From Leucocoprinus leucothites (Eukaryota > Basidiomycota > Agaricomycetes > Agaricales > Agaricaceae): DNA of 64,000 bases. The stretch is from contig JAACJO010000043.1 in the NCBI GenBank assembly GCA_013368445.1, positions 62,001 through 126,000 of the forward strand, read 5' to 3'. Below the pieces are notes generated by a model, which was given only the letters and a program-made list of their open reading frames with translations, was not told the origin of the DNA and ran no database searches. Within the stretch, counting starts at the first letter, position 1. Every line of letters begins with the position of its first letter. Below, piece after piece: positions 1 to 11,264 of this stretch. The position numbers and the translations under genes are program-made.

Positions 1-61
1 TCAGACTCAGTCTTTGCTACTGGCACACTGAGGACTCAAGAGATAACACCTATTCAGCGCA

Positions 62-1999
62 ATGGCCACCGAAATTTGGTGTCTCTTCATCGATCAGGAC
101 AATAATCCGGTTGCATCCGTCATCCGGGTAAAGGCCGATTACATCGCAGCTTTGAAGGAGACCGTCAAGGAAAAGTTTCCGAAGCGTCTAAAGGATGTAG
201 ACGCCCACCGTTCACAGTATGGCGATGCAACTCACCAAAGTTGTCCTTCAAGGCGAGCAACAATGAACTACGCGAGCTTGTCAACACTATTGTGTTCAGC
301 GACATACACAATGTCGTCAACCTATCCAGCGGAAAGAAGGTGATGGATCTTGAGCTCCGCGATGACGAGCTGTTACTCGTGCAAGTTCCCTGTGTGTTTC
401 CGCCTTCTACCTTTGATTTTCCTTGTCTCAAATGAATTACTATTATAGATGACTGCAATCGCAGCGACAAACGCAAGCGTGGCGAAGAAGAAGAAGAAGA
501 AGCCCCACCGCAACCCAAGCTTCTGAAGACAGCAATTTACGGGATCATGACACCATCATCGCTAAGTAGCGATGAAGAAGTTCCATTGCAGGTCAAGCTT
601 CTGAAGACAGCAATCGACAATATGACACCATCATTACTAGTTCGTCCTGGGGCCTTTAAATATGTTTCGGGACCAGGGCGTGCCATCGGCTCCAACTTCC
701 CCTTTGAACCTTATACAATTCCTCTTGTGTTTCTTCACGAGGATTTTGCGATATTCAAAACCAGATGTGAAGCAGCTCCTTCGAAGCGAGCAATCGATTG
801 CTTTGACCAGCTCACCTATACTTCCTGTAGCTGGCTTGGCTCCGAGCTCCGAAGGAGGGAACAAATTCAGTCCCTACTCGATGAGTATTTAGGTCTTGGA
901 CTTGACAGGCAGAAGATGATGGGTACTGAATTTACGACGGACGGGAGCCTCGACACTGCCATGCCGATATTTATCCGCGAATGCAAGGAGCCCGGAGATG
1001 CCCTCAATATAGCCATCTTGTACTACAGAAGATTCCTTATCAAAGCATTCGAGCACCCTCACCACTATTATAACTATAACACACGTATTCCGTGCATTAT
1101 CTTAGTTGACATGGGTAAGCCCACACTTTCATTAGCCACTCGCTTATTCAGGAATACAGCGCAGGCATGTTTCTGGGATTTTACGGAGCGGTTTGGGACG
1201 GAACGCGTGTGAGAGTCGAGTCTCTCACACGCCCATTCGATCTAACGACTCACTTGCTGGAAAGAACGGCCAGGCTCGAGATCGCATCCGCCTTGGACGC
1301 ATTTGTCGACGCTGTCAAAAATATCCGAGCACATTACAAGTCAATCACAACCGAGGCCAAGGCGAACCCAGACCGATCGGAACACTACAATCGCATTAAT
1401 AAAGCTCGAAGCTACCCGTTCATAACGTCATATATGGACAAGGACAACGACCAGGCAGTCAATTTCACTTACACCGCACGACTTCACGATGAGAAGCTTC
1501 TCTTCGACTCTACGCTTAAGGAGCCCAACTCTGGAGAGTGCTTTATCAAATTCACGCAGCGGTATTCAGAGGCAGCACATATCTATCTCGCATCTCGTGG
1601 TTGGGCACCAAGACTCCGATAATGCATTCGATTAACTGGTGACTGGATCATATTTTCATGGACGCGTCAAAATACAGAGTGATCTATGGTCTGGGCCTGA
1701 CAAATGCGGAGAAGGCAAAACTACAGCTCGAGGTGGAGAAGATGACTCGAGCTCTGCACAAAGGCGGCTTCGTTCATGGAGATATTCGGGATTCAAATCT
1801 GATGGTTGATCCCGGCTCGCTCTCGTCCGATGAGGTGAAGGTTCACCTCGTTGACTTTGATTGGGCTGGGCGCATTGGAGAGGCAACATATCCAGCTGGA
1901 CTGAATTGTGAGAGTGTGAGGCGCCCAGCAGGAGTTGGAGATAGGAAGCTTATTACTGCAGAGCACGATATTGGGATGGTATCCTACTTGACGTTATAA
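62..1999 (+). pseudogene. Crinkler-N / kinase-like protein, copy 1 (broken)
   Basis: The N-terminus (ATG at 62) resembles the ubiquitin-like Crinkler N-terminal domain: a beta-hairpin opening with WCLFIDQDNNPV and a region matching the L-T-V-W-R motif of copy 2. The middle is basic then acidic (KRKRGEEEEEE). The C-terminus is kinase-like, with HGDIRDSN near 1775 (catalytic-loop Asp) and VDFDWAG near 1850 (DFG equivalent). Two introns, 392-448 (57 nt) and 1115-1164 (50 nt), join the frames correctly. Breaks relative to copy 2 at 5617: a one-base loss near 210, a stop at 1620-1622 (Gln codon in copy 2), and another one-base loss near 1655. Such fusions are common in Agaricomycetes and are discussed as effectors or conflict proteins; the role here is inferred. 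With three lesions I call it a pseudogene. Confidence 0.75.
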
Positions 2000-2890
2000 T
2001 ACTCGAGTATATATGAAGGTCTATAGGTTTAGTGCTCAATAAATCACCTGATTTACATCCTGAATGACAACGCAAAGCTGCATGTATTTCTAGCATCCAA
2101 GTTTCAGCACCTTTCCATTAGCCTCGAGCAAGGTCGAGGCTAATCCGAGCCCAATATCGTTATCATATATCTATTGATCCGCCCGTACGCCCGTAAGTTA
2201 TACCTACACTCTAGTTTAATCTCCTAGGGCCTTTCGGTCCAGTACGCTCATAAGCCAAACTGGTCCGGTAAATCCAATGAATTTGACTGTCGTATTTTCG
2301 GCAGCCGGGAACGCTACTAGTCTTTCTTGAACACACGATATATCGATGTTGGACAGCATATATCACTTCCAAAGTCCATTTGTACAAGCCCCGTTCGTCT
2401 CGTCTCGCTGGAAACGCTTTCCGACACGGGTCGAGAAAACGGCAGACATAGTAGATGTCCAAGATTCTAGTCCTAGATTTGCACCAAGATCAGGCTATCT
2501 GGTCGAGACTCAACAAGAAGCTAGCTCCCTATAAAGGGTGACATACAGTCTATCATCAGAATTAAATATGTCTAATGAAGTCAAGTTCACTGTCACGGAA
2601 GGCCATCCAACACCGTACCGACCACCCTCACCATCAAGCGTCGGCCTTCGATGACCCATTCAGCAGTTTATGCTCAGGCATCTCAGCATCCTTCGCTCTA
2701 TCCTCATCAGTCATGATCCCAATAAATGTCAGAAGCCTTAGCAAATAAGTCAGAACCTTCTGATCACTGGGGGGTAAATAACGGAACGGACCTCAGAACA
2801 AGGTCTCTCGTCAACGCTTGGAAGCGGTATACAACGATTGAGCCAATAGGAGGGGGATGCACTGGTTGTTTATCCGTCAAACACGAGCCT
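2000..2890. other. 3' flank of copy 1 and unassigned sequence
   Basis: 2000-2320 aligns with the 3' flank of copy 2. The remainder is specific to unit A. A TATA-like CTATAAAG at about 2530 precedes an ATG at 2570 opening a short proline/serine-rich frame (MSNEVKFTVTEG) that stops within 30 codons, with plausible continuation in another frame. It could be the broken first exon of a gene. I cannot name it. Confidence 0.3.
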
Positions 2891-2899
2891 ACTACGCCA

Positions 2900-5440
2900 G
2901 AAGAGGTGAAGGTGAAGAGGAGCGTATCAGAAAGTTGTAGACGTTTGAGGGAAGGAAAGATATTACTTTATTTTACACTGTAGAGCACCAGTGGCGCCTT
3001 TATCCCTCCTTTTTCCATCAACATATCCAGTCACGATAGCTTCAGGTTCATAAAACATCCAATGCATACGCTGCCCGATCAGCTCTCCAATCACCCAACA
3101 CCAACTGGGAGATCACTTACCTTAACTTTGAGTAGTGTCGACGACCGACTCTCTTTATAGTATACCCTTCAGCGAAAAGGAATTGAGGAAATTAAAGACG
3201 AAATTCGAATGGCCCGTTGCTACGGCATGGAACGTCGAGTGCCTGGATGTGGGTATTAGAACGCCCGTTAGAGATGTGTAACATGAGAGGTAGTATGATC
3301 CGGGATAACTCTCGACTATGAGAGTCGAACGACAGCATTGGTGTTGAAGAGAAAGGGAAAAAAATCCCACACCCCGAGGCGGGGGGCGTACGTATGGCGA
3401 TGGAAATAACGTGGTGTGCGAATGGTAAGAAGGAAGGGGTGTTCACTAATCACCTGAACGCAACATTCTTCTAACACGAAGAATTGGCGGTTTTCACGAT
3501 GAGTACTGTGGGCTGGAATTCCCCGCCAACTGTAACAACCTTTGGGAGGTCTGAAACAAGCGCATCTTAATTCAAGAAGGACGAAGGCTGGCTCCTCACT
3601 GTCCAGGAACCACTGAGGGGGCGTAAAAGCATTACCCAATCGACTGATCAAACTTCGTTTCGTCATAAGTTCTACATGCATACACGTGTACATGTGCAGA
3701 GCGTGTGGAGTATGGACTCAAGGTGAACACCCAACGAGGTGGTAGCTATGGAGTGACAAGGCGAAACGACAAAGAGTCAGCAACACTCAAAACCAACTAA
3801 ATCGAAGCAAAACACCTCACATAATACCATCCAACTTTTCCAAAGCCCAGTTATTCACCAACAACACTTTCGGCACCGCACCCTCACTTTCTATATCTTC
3901 TTCGTTTGCAGCTATCATAGTAGCTTTGACCTTTGCTCGCGATTTCTTTGTAATGGTAGGGCCTAGTTGAGGTCCGTCAGGGTTATTTTCAAGTAGTCAA
4001 GCAGTTTCGTAGGCTCTGCCCATACAGTTTTTGAGGTAATAGTAGGTGCGTGTCTTAGCGGGTGGGTCCCTCTGTGTGAGTTGATGAAATAGGTGTGGTC
4101 ATACAGGACAAGAGCTACCCAAATGGGCGTATCAGCATCAGCATGACAGAAGTGGACCGCTACCACTCACCAGTAATGCCCCCACGTGTACTTAATCTTG
4201 TCCTTTGGATTACTTCACACTAGCACAAAAAAAGAAAAGCATCATCAGATTGGGGAACAAAGGTGAACGTATCTCAGTCATATACCTATTGAGAGATCCG
4301 ATTTCATGCTCATCTCCGTCTTTTATGTATACACATCTATTTTGCGATACCGTCAATCTCCACCGGCTCATTATCATCTTCCTGCTCTGCATTCCCATCA
4401 GCTGTGGCGATAACTGGCAGAAGTTCAGAGCCTCCGGCATCTTCGTCGGCGTCAAGGGGTAACCTTTTCGCCGGTACTGAAGGTTTTGAGCTGAGTATAT
4501 GCTTCTTCGTGTGTTTCGTCTAGGAACGATGGGAGATGCGTGCATGGCCGAACGTTGACGGGGGACACGAGCCTGCGGATTTGAGTGAGACCTGATGAGC
4601 ACCACATGTTTAGGTCGAAGAAGCGAATGAGGCAAACTTGGTACCCCCACGCAGGGCAGGAGCTAGACAGAAGGGTCAAGTGAGTCAATTGTGAGAACTA
4701 GGCGGAGAGAAGGATATGCCGGTAGTAGTGGCCGAAAGGGGACTCGATTTTGCACTTGCTATTACTGTGGAGGTTCATTGAGCTCATGGAGTCGGGGAGA
4801 AGTGGATGTGGTATTACCTCGTCGCAGAATCGACTTCAGCTTCTCGACCGTCGTAGGGTATGGCTAACGGCTTGATACGGTTAACCTCAGCCAACCCATC
4901 CACTCCCTCGACTGAAGTTTCCGTTTCCTCTGCAATGACAGATTTCATCACGACGTCTTCTCATCGTCGCGTTCATCATTTGCCCTCTTGCGCTTGGATG
5001 CAGGTTTCGTTCAAGTCGAAGCTGCTGCAGCGTTGGTATTCATGGGTTCGGCAGCTGGCATACTACCTTTCGGAGGAGGGCCACCAGATTTCGTCAGTAG
5101 GATGTACGTTCTCGTATTTGTCGCCAAGGAAGACTTTGAGGCAATTACATGTGCGAATGTTTACTGGGACGCCGGCCCATGGTGAAGCAGCTGGGTTGAT
5201 TGGGTTAGAGATGAGATAGAACAGTAGTGCCAGCTCATGGACGGACCTGATCCCTCGATGCCTTTGAAAGCAAGCGACGAGATACCGTAATGGACACTCC
5301 ATAGTGGCTGGTAGTTGTACAAGAGTTTTATATGATCAGGGTGTGGAGTGGATGTCAGTGGTGAGCGTACCCTATTGGTTCTTGGCCTTCTAGAGTGTCT
5401 GTAGATTCTTGGTTGCCGGAAACTGGGGGAATGGAACACA
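2900..5440 (-). CDS. Unidentified multi-exon minus-strand gene, copy 1
   Basis: Minus-strand coding is supported by donor sites that recur in the paralogue at 11.27-14.34 kb: GGTAAGTGATC near 3115, CTGGTGAGTGG near 4165 and a GGTAATACC donor near 4817. Coding-like segments include RLGNAFTPPQWFLDSEE (3590-3650), HADADTPIWVALVLYDHTYF (about 4090-4150), an acidic stretch ending AEQEDDNEPVEIDGI (4345-4455) and KRKRANDERDDE (about 4950-4990), which could be a nuclear localisation signal. A shared out-of-frame junction near 4940 and an internal stop near 5005 suggest it may already be damaged. Exon boundaries cannot all be fixed by eye. No family recognised. Confidence 0.4.
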
Positions 5441-5616
5441 TCATATCCGCACCACGTGACATATAAAGACTTTCATCTCGGGATGATTAAGTGACCAGGA
5501 TCTAACAATAAACTCGAGCACGGCGAGCACGAGAAGTGCACACAAAGAAGGCTCATTCCTCATGACTGGCACATCCAGGACGCTAGAAATCGGACCTATT
5601 CCACGCAACCGCCACC

Positions 5617-7566
5617 ATGGCTACCAAATTTTACTGCCTCTTCATCGATCACGACAATAATCCAGTCGGATCTCTTTTCCTGGTAAAGGCCAATGACATC
5701 GCATCTTTGAAAAAGGACATTAAGGAACAGTGTCCGAACCATCTGAAGGGTGTCGATGCCCACCACCTCACAGTATGGCGATGTGACTCACCAAAGATGC
5801 CCTCTGAGGCGGATGATAATGAGCTACACGAGCTTATCAACACTATCAATTTCAACAAGCGCGAGGTTCTCAGCCTATCCAGCGGGAAGGGGCGATGGAT
5901 CTTGAACTCCCCGAAGTCGAGCTGCTATTCGGGAAAATTCCCGGTGCGTTTCTACCTTCCACCTTTGATTTTCCCTGTTTCAGGTGAATTATTATCATAG
6001 ATGACCGCGACCGTAATAGAAAGCGCAAGCATGAAGAAGAAGAAGAGGTTCCATCACAAATCAAACTTCTGAAGACGGCACTTTACAAGATCATAGCCCC
6101 ATCATCATTAACTCGTGACGACGAAGAGGATGTTCCACCACAGCTGAAGCTTCTGAAGACCACAATTAACAACATCATGGCGCCTGCATCACCGACCCTC
6201 CCCAAGGCCTTTGAGGAAATTTCAGGGCCAGGACGTGCCATCGGCTGCAACCGCCCCTTGGAGCTCTATACAATTCCTCTCGTATTACTCCACGAACCTT
6301 TTGCGATATTCAAAACAAGTGAAGCAGCTCCTTTGAAGCAAGTAATTGATTGCTTCAACCAGCTCGCCCACGCTGCCTGTAGCTGGCATCCCCCGGAAGC
6401 CTTGGCGTTCCAACGGCGGCTTGGAATTGAGTTCTTACTCGATGAGTATCTAGGTCTTGGGATTGACGAACCGAAGATGATGAGCACTCGATTCACGACG
6501 GAAAGGAACCTTTCCACTACCATGCCGATAATTATCAGCGAACGTAAGAAGGACGCTGGAGATGCTTTCAATCAAGCCGTCTTGCACTACGGGAAATTCC
6601 TCATTAAAGCGTTTGATCACCCTCATCGCTATTACAACTACAACACACGTTTTCCATGCATTCTCTTGGTTGATATGGGTAAGCCCACACTTTCATTTTC
6701 CGCTCGTATATTCATAGAATATGACACAGATTTATTTCTGGGATTCTACGGGGCTGTGTGGGACGGAACACGTGTGAGGGTTGAGCCTCTCACAAAGCCC
6801 AGTCGATCTAACAACCCACTGGTTCGAAAGAAAAGCCAGACTGACGATGGCATCCACCCTAGATGCATTCGTCGACGCTGTCAAGAATATCCAAACACAC
6901 TACAAGTCGATCGAGACCAAGGTCAACGTGAACCCAACCCAATCGGATCACTTCAATCGTGTTAACAAAGCTCGCAGTTACCCGTTCGTAACGTTCTATA
7001 AGGACAAGGACAATGGCCTGGAAATCGATTTCACATATATTGCACGACTTCACGACGCGAAGCTTCTCTTCTACTCTACGGTTAAGGAGCCCAACTCTGG
7101 AGACTGCTTTGTCAAGTTTACGCAACAGTATTCAGAGGCAGCACATAGTTACCTCGCATCTCGCGGTTGGGCACCAAGTCTCCGACAATGCGTTCGATTA
7201 ACTCGTAATTGGATCATAGTGTTCATGGACGTGTCAAATTACAGAGTGGTTTATGGTCTGGATCTGACAAACGCAGAGAAGGAAAAACTACAGCGAGAGG
7301 TGGAGAAGATGACTCGAAGTCTGCACGAAGGCGGATTCGTTCACGGGGATATTCGTGATTTAAATCTGACGGTTGATCCTGACTCGCTCTCGTCGGATGA
7401 AGTGAAGGTTCACCTTGTTGACTTTGATTGGGCTGGGCGTATTGGAGAGGCAACGTATCGGATTGGACTGAATTGTGAGAGTGTGAGGCGTCCTGCAGGA
7501 GTTGGAGATGGGAAGCTTATTACGGAGGAGCACGGTATTGAGATGGTGTCTTACTTAACGTTTTAA
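5617..7566 (+). pseudogene. Crinkler-N / kinase-like protein, copy 2 (two frameshifts)
   Basis: Paralogue of the gene at 62. Here the Crinkler-type motif LTVWRCD is intact near 5770, followed by the acidic/basic linker and a long middle domain. Introns 5944-6000 (57 nt) and 6679-6729 (51 nt) sit exactly where copy 1 has them. The kinase-like C-terminus is uninterrupted from 6800 to 7566, with HGDIRDLN near 7342 and VDFDWAG near 7415; a normal glycine-rich loop is not obvious, as in other atypical kinase-like folds of this class. Relative to copy 1 there is a one-base loss near 5890 and a one-base gain near 6800, so a full-length product is not predicted unless one of these is a sequencing error. 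The lesions differ from those in copy 1, so decay followed duplication. Confidence 0.72.
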
Positions 7567-8470
7567 TACATATAAAGGTCTGTAAGTTTAGCACTCGACA
7601 TATAACCCGCTTCGCACCCTGAATGACAACGCGCGCACAATTGCATATATTTACAGCATCCAATTTCGTGCATCCCTCCCTTGGTCTCGGGCAATATTAG
7701 AGCTAATTTAAGTTTAATATCGCACTTCAATATCTGTCAGTTCGCTTGTACGCCTATACGCCATACCTGTACTTTAGCTTATTTTCCTCGTGCCTTCCAG
7801 TCTACTACGCGCATAAATCAGACTAGCTAGGTCAAGCCAATGAATGCGCAAAAATCTTGTCTACTCCTATCTTTCCTAGCAGCCGGAAACTCTGCTAGTT
7901 TTCCATGGTGTATCGGCATTGGGCGGTGTGCAGTTGTTCGTATATCTCGGGTTGGGATGTCTCCATGATATCTTGGGTGTAATCTCAAAGAATTGAAAAG
8001 AAAGCATGTGTGAGTCTCACACCTAGATGCTCGGCCGACTCTTGAAGGGAATACCGACAACTGACAGCACATGTACTACCGATAACACGATCACTACCAT
8101 TATACCTCGGCACTCTCAATACCGGTTCTCTAACATGCAATTTAAGCCAACATATGCATTATGCTATAATGGAGATCGTAATATTCAGGAGGGACCATTT
8201 ATCATATCTTCGACCCTGAATGTCGAGGCGTCCGTACTTCGCAGTCAGCACTGGGCCATGCTCTCAGTGCTGGCTACCTTCAATGATCCTGGATATATAG
8301 TGCCACCACCCATGACGGTACCTAATCCAAATCCTACACCTTCGAGTGGTTCGCCTACAAAAACTGTGATCATACTCTTCCACTTCACCCACGAGCATGA
8401 GAACTTGGATCACAAGCTCATGCCAAAGGGGAGATGTCCCAGACAATTTCTCAAGCTTGCCAAAGAGGCA
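7567..8470. other. Intergenic sequence, 3' flank of copy 2
   Basis: 7567-7890 is homologous to the region after copy 1. From 7890 to 8470 I see no coding signal I trust; an open frame at 8027-8506 has no recognisable domain and no compositional support. Confidence 0.4.
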
Positions 8471-8472
8471 CT

Positions 8473-8480
8473 CTATATAA
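8473..8480 (+). promoter_or_regulatory. TATA-like element of the dehydrogenase gene
   Basis: CTATATAA lies 55 nt upstream of the dehydrogenase ATG (8535), a plausible core-promoter position for a fungal gene. Position and sequence are the only evidence. Confidence 0.4.
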
Positions 8481-8534
8481 CGCTCCAGTTTCTAAGAGCA
8501 ACATGAACTCACAGTTATGCCGCATACCACCACT

Positions 8535-10892
8535 ATGAAAGCTGTTGTCTACGAGAAACCGTTCAGCGTCGTCATCTGCGATGTCGAGAAACCAGAGATC
8601 CAACATCCTGATGACATCATTGTCAAAGGTCTGTGCCATCATTAAGCTTCCGATATGAATACCAGTTTCGCCTGACCATGTCCCCCGCCAGTCACTACTT
8701 CATGTATCTGTGGCAGGTGTGTATGAAGATCGGCTTTCACGTCACTCTCCTTCTTATCACAACTCTAGTGACCTTCATATGTATGAGGGCCGCACAGCGG
8801 CCGAGCCTGGCATTGTCTTCGGACATGAGAAGTAAGCCCGCGTTCCAACACTACGGAAGTAATGGAGCACGTTGCTGACACACGTAAAAGTATGGGCATA
8901 GTCGAGGTATGCTGATCACTTCCACACTCTCCCCGGCCCACATTTATCACAATCTCACACACCATACTTTCCAGGAAGTCGGTACGGCCGTCACAGTAAG
9001 GTTTCCTGGCATCTCAAGAGTCAAAGGCGAGTTCATGATCCATATTTTCGGCGATAGGTTTTAAAAAAAGGCGACCGCGTTGTCATGCCTTTCAATGTGG
9101 GCTGCGGTCGATGCACCAACTGCGAAGAAGGCCGCTCTGCCTTCTGTACCCACGTCAATCCAGGATTTGTAAGTCTTCCTTCTCTCTCGGATTCCCGGAT
9201 CTAGAACCATGTCGCGCTTGTTCACACGAGAGCGACACGACGAGTTCCACTGACGTCGACGTTTTTCCCTTCTTCTGATTCTAAACCTCATATAGGCTGG
9301 CGGGTAAGCATTTAACCTAAAAAAACATATGTCGGCGACTTATGGCCTGTGGTGTGGTATGCTAATTGGCACGTAGTGCCTACGGGTGAGAAATGCACGA
9401 CCGTCACTTTGTAAGCTTGTTAACTTGTTAATTAGATATGTCGCAATGGGACCATATAAAGGTGGACAGGCGGTACGTATTCTCCGAACCCGAGACTTCT
9501 TAAGCTTCTTGACCATTCCGAGTTGTGCCCATACAACCATGATACATAATGCACTGGGTGCCGCTCTCCTGGTTGCATGGCTGGGTCATTAAACGGGAAA
9601 GACCGATGATAGAAGCTGACGCTCGGAAAAAACCTACACTTCTTTCTTAGGAATATGTCCGAGTACCGTTCGCAGATTTCAATGCGTTGAAGCTACCTCC
9701 AGGCAAAGAACACGAAGCCGATTTTGCATTGTTGGCCGATATATTTCCAACCGTTCGTATCCAAAAAGGATTAATACAAATTCGTTATTATTCACGATAG
9801 GCTCCGCTGCTGTAGGGTTGGCATGGTGTTAAACTCTCGGTAAACATTCTCGGCAGAGGCAACATACTTTATTCAAACTTGAACGACATTTTGACACTGC
9901 CATAGGGCTTCAAACCGGGAGAATCCGTCGCCGTATTCGGTGGAGGTCCAGTAGGCTTGATGGCCGCATATTCCGGTATAATCCAAGGCGCGTCCGAGGT
10001 ATACGTCGTCGATCGTGTCCAAGAGCGATTAGCCAAAGCGCAGGAGATAGGATGTATCCCTATTGATTTCAGTAAAGGAGACGCCGTAGACCAGATTCTC
10101 AAACTCCGCGGAGGGTAAGCACACGTTTCCTTGAATTCGCGAGGACCGTGCTACCTCACATATCTATTGTTCAGTCGTGAGGTAGATCGTGGTGTAGATG
10201 GTGAGAAGGATACCTTTATCATGACGTCCAGAGGAATCTGACTGTATGTGGTATAGCTGTCGGGTATCAAGCAACAACGGGAGATGGAAAGACGGAGCAA
10301 CCGAATGTAGTCCTCGAGTCGTTGATTCGTCTGGTAAAGCCTACAGGAGGACTTGGTATCCCAGGCCTGTACGTGCCGAAAGATCCGGGCGCTCCAGATT
10401 CGGCAGCGGCAAAGTGAGTTTCAGCGTTCAAAGTTTACATCTTCCGCTCTGTTATTGGTTTATGGCATTGATATATGGTTGTGTTTCAGGGGATACATAT
10501 CTTTCCCTTTTGGTGAGTCGATCCAAGGAAACTCATAGTCGTCCCTTGGCGCTTCACTGCCGAGGGGTTGAAAGCTAGGGGGCTCATATTCAACGCGTGT
10601 AGGTAAACTGTTCGAAAAAGGCTTGACCATTGGAACGGGACAGTGCAACGTAAAGGTGAGTCGAAGGCTTTCCTTAAATGACCTTCGGGAAGTTCCAGTC
10701 CTCGGTCGATGCCTGACGCCCTTGCGACACGCATAGATGTACAACAGGTACCTGCGTGACCTGATAATCGCTGGAAGGGCAAAACCGTCGTTCGTAGTTT
10801 CACATGAGGTCTCGTTGGACAAGGCACCAGAGGCGTACGACAAATTTGATCGGCGTATCGAGGGCTATACCAAGGTGTTGTTGCATCCCTGA
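8535..10892 (+). CDS. Zinc-dependent alcohol dehydrogenase, formaldehyde-dehydrogenase-like
   Basis: Seventeen exons splice to one open frame of 377 codons plus stop: 8535-8628, 8692-8716, 8769-8831, 8891-8906, 8975-8995, 9058-9168, 9296-9303, 9377-9385, 9436-9472, 9651-9752, 9816-9839, 9906-10114, 10175-10200, 10257-10413, 10490-10512, 10603-10655, 10737-10892. Every junction is GT-AG and keeps phase. Landmarks: catalytic-zinc Cys38 in ICGSDLH with GHE at 58-60; structural-zinc cysteines 89, 92, 95 and 103 (CGRCTNC..C); Rossmann motif GGGPVG at 182-187; and the C-terminal GTGQCNVKMYNRYLRDLI region typical of the glutathione-independent formaldehyde dehydrogenase-like branch of medium-chain dehydrogenases. 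It should oxidise a small alcohol or aldehyde adduct with NAD in the cytosol; the substrate is not readable. It is present only in duplication unit B and is the only intact host gene here. ATG chosen because MKAVVYE is the family start. Confidence 0.92.
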
Positions 10893-11260
10893 GCTCGGAA
10901 CGCGACACGGGTCGATAGGAACTCGGATTTGAATTCGATCACATAGTCTATTGTGTTGTACGCTAGGGTCAGAAGAGTGTATCCCATCCCATCTTGCAAG
11001 AATTCCGATCACGATCTAGATTGATAAGATGACCATGCCAATAATAACCATGGGAGTAAGAAAAGCAGAATGGTATAGTATAGGTTAGTAACGCACCGAA
11101 GGAGTTCGACGCGTCGCAGTCACACTCGATGTGGGTCGTGGGATTGCACGGACAATGTGACCAATCATCGTGCTAGTAGTCAATCTCGTCGAAGAAGTGG
11201 ATCTGATTCTTGTTCAAGAATAGGGTGGCAGCGACGCTAGATGTCTGGAAGAGAGGTAAA
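10893..11260. other. Intergenic sequence
   Basis: No coding signal, repeat or mobile-element end recognised between the dehydrogenase stop and the start of the second duplicated block. Confidence 0.4.
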
Positions 11261-11264
11261 GACG

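Noticed and set aside
8027..8506. 159-codon open frame upstream of the dehydrogenase as a gene
   Set aside because: No domain, no splice or promoter support, and it overlaps the probable promoter of the dehydrogenase.
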